Origin: an uncultured Collinsella sp.
Lineage (GTDB): Bacteria; Actinomycetota; Coriobacteriia; Coriobacteriales; Coriobacteriaceae
Reading direction: 5' to 3'
DNA: 6,243 bases
Assembly: GCA_902464035.1 (NCBI GenBank)
Contig: CABQHT010000080.1
Span: 1 to 6,243, forward strand
Both the position numbers and the translations under genes were made by a program. Positions 5,548 to 6,243 of this stretch are shown here, piece by piece; positions within the stretch are counted from its first letter, which is position 1, and the number at the start of each line of letters is the position of its first letter. Below the pieces are notes generated by a model, which did not search any database, was not told the DNA's origin, and worked only from the letters and a program-made list of their open reading frames with translations.

Positions 5548-5574
5548 ACAGACTCCTCATTCAGAAACGTCTGT
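5548..5574 (-). other. Hairpin next to the ribosome-binding site of the upstream GntR gene
   Basis: ACAGAC (5548-5553) and GTCTGT (5569-5574) form a perfect 6-bp stem in the mRNA. The GAGGAG ribosome-binding site (5553-5558) lies at the edge of the loop, with its last base in the stem. Partial masking of translation initiation is possible. The stem is short, so this is a modest claim. Confidence 0.3.
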
Positions 5575-5582
5575 CACCAGAA

Positions 5583-6071
5583 TTAGGCCAGCCCTCCCAT
5601 GGCATCAAACTCGGCCTTGATCTTCTCGGCGACATTCCGATACGACTTATATAGGCTTGAATCGCGTTTGACTTCGTCGGTCATAACGGGAATCTCTAAT
5701 TTAGAAACCTCGTCTTTTCCCGTCTGGACCGCCACAACAACACCCATACCAAGACACATATTACGCTTGGCAGCGTTTATTTTTGCCGCCTTCGCGGGAT
5801 TTGCCAGAATACGCTGGGCAAATTCCTGTTTTGAAGGCGTCTCGTCAGCTTCCGGGTCACCCGCCTCGGCCACCTCGCACTGCAGCACATCCGCATAATC
5901 AAAGATCTTCGGCTGCGCGCCACGCTGATGCACAGCCCACTTGCGACGCGTGGCATCCTGGTAGATAGCCGGCAAAAACGTAAACCGCGGCGGGTCCAAA
6001 ATCGTATCCGTGATGGTAAACACATCGGGATCAAAGGCATCCTGCGGGTTTTTCTTCTTGAACAGCCCCAT
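5583..6071 (-). CDS. Hypothetical protein, 162 residues, function unknown
   Basis: I do not recognise this protein with certainty. It begins with a short basic stretch (MGLFKKKNP). A beta-rich segment with IFDYADVLQCEV at 56-67 is followed by an Ala-rich stretch (86-102), a short hydrophobic stretch CLGMGVVVAV (106-115), and a C-terminal helix with YKSYRNVAEKIKAEFDAMGG (141-160). The order 'I-x-DY-x-D-V-L', hydrophobic middle, then a Ser/Tyr-rich amphipathic end loosely recalls the C-terminal part of DUF4428-type proteins, but the zinc-binding cysteines of that family are absent. There is no signal peptide and no clear transmembrane helix. I start at 6071 because GGGAGG (6077-6082) lies 5 nt upstream; an in-frame TTG at 6104 would add 11 residues. 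The stop is 38 nt from the next regulator gene, so co-transcription is possible. Confidence 0.75.
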   Translation of the reverse strand: MGLFKKKNPQDAFDPDVFTITDTILDPPRFTFLPAIYQDATRRKWAVHQRGAQPKIFDYADVLQCEVAEAGDPEADETPSKQEFAQRILANPAKAAKINAAKRNMCLGMGVVVAVQTGKDEVSKLEIPVMTDEVKRDSSLYKSYRNVAEKIKAEFDAMGGLA

Positions 6072-6076
6072 ATCAG

Positions 6077-6082
6077 CCTCCC
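6077..6082 (-). promoter_or_regulatory. Ribosome-binding site of the hypothetical gene (GGGAGG)
   Basis: GGGAGG lies 5 nt before the ATG at 6071. It decides the start, because no comparable site precedes the upstream in-frame TTG at 6104 or ATG at 6092. Confidence 0.6.
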
Positions 6083-6108
6083 GTACTAGCATTAAACAAC
6101 TCAAGCTG

Positions 6109-6117
6109 AATATAGCA
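6109..6117 (-). promoter_or_regulatory. Possible extended -10 promoter of the hypothetical gene
   Basis: TGC-TATATT on the minus strand matches an extended -10 (TGN plus 5 of 6 of TATAAT), about 38 nt before the ATG at 6071. No good -35 hexamer lies 16-18 nt upstream, which extended -10 promoters tolerate. It could also drive the regulator genes if they are co-transcribed. Confidence 0.35.
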
Positions 6118-6214
6118 CCAATTTCAAGCCGCCGCTTTATCGCATCGGTGCGTGGCGCCTATGGCTCGCTCAGCGGAAAAGTTCATGGACGAGGGCCGGG
6201 GCGCCTGCTTTGTT

Positions 6215-6243
6215 TTGAGAAGTGGGCTTCGCGAGCTTCTCAA
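6215..6243. repeat. Inverted repeat cut by the window edge
   Basis: TTGAGAAG (6215-6222) and CTTCTCAA (6236-6243) form a perfect 8-bp stem with a 13-nt loop, and pairing may extend past the window because TTT precedes the left arm. It could be the loop end of a longer palindromic element or a terminator of a neighbouring gene. Which one cannot be told from the bases available. Confidence 0.4.

Noticed and set aside
6161..6243. Plus-strand coding region starting ATGGCTCGC
   Set aside because: Only 27 codons are visible, there is no ribosome-binding site upstream, and the stretch contains an inverted repeat more typical of intergenic DNA.
1..6243. CRISPR arrays, tRNA or rRNA genes, insertion sequences
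   Set aside because: No regularly spaced direct repeats, cloverleaf-type sequence, rRNA motif, transposase motif or terminal inverted repeats were seen.

Overview
The window looks like high-GC, gut-type actinobacterial DNA. The best guess is a Collinsella or close Coriobacteriia relative, judged from gene content, GC-rich third codon positions and family resemblance; no rRNA or other taxonomic marker is present. All eight protein genes I can support lie on the minus strand, so they are transcribed from high to low coordinates. I see no convincing gene on the plus strand.

Layout in transcription order (right to left). 6243-6072: short non-coding stretch with an inverted repeat cut by the window edge and a possible extended -10 promoter. 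6071-5583: small hypothetical protein. 5544-4777 and 4792-4079: two tandem GntR/HutC-type regulators (winged helix plus UTRA domain) that overlap by 16 bp. 4078-3884: a 195-bp control region with a near-perfect 18-bp palindrome around TGTATATACA and a 33-bp imperfect tandem repeat next to the following gene. 3883-2768 and 2706-1645: two different SIS-domain sugar-phosphate enzymes, one resembling the GlmS isomerase domain and one resembling FrlB (fructoselysine-6-phosphate deglycase). 1598-1179, 1121-639 and 578-1: EIIA, EIIB and a truncated EIIC of a mannose-family (Man/Fru/Sor) phosphotransferase system. EIID should follow beyond position 1.

Working model (inference). The PTS imports and phosphorylates an amino sugar or Amadori product such as fructoselysine or glucoselysine, and the two SIS enzymes cleave or isomerise the phosphorylated product to a hexose phosphate. 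This is the gene set of the Salmonella gfrABCDEF operon (PTS EIIABCD plus two SIS deglycases). Here the control appears to come from FrlR-like GntR/UTRA repressors rather than a sigma-54 activator. No separate sugar kinase is visible, and none is needed if the PTS phosphorylates the substrate. Small hairpins sit in three of the four gaps between the metabolic genes and could set relative expression within the operon.
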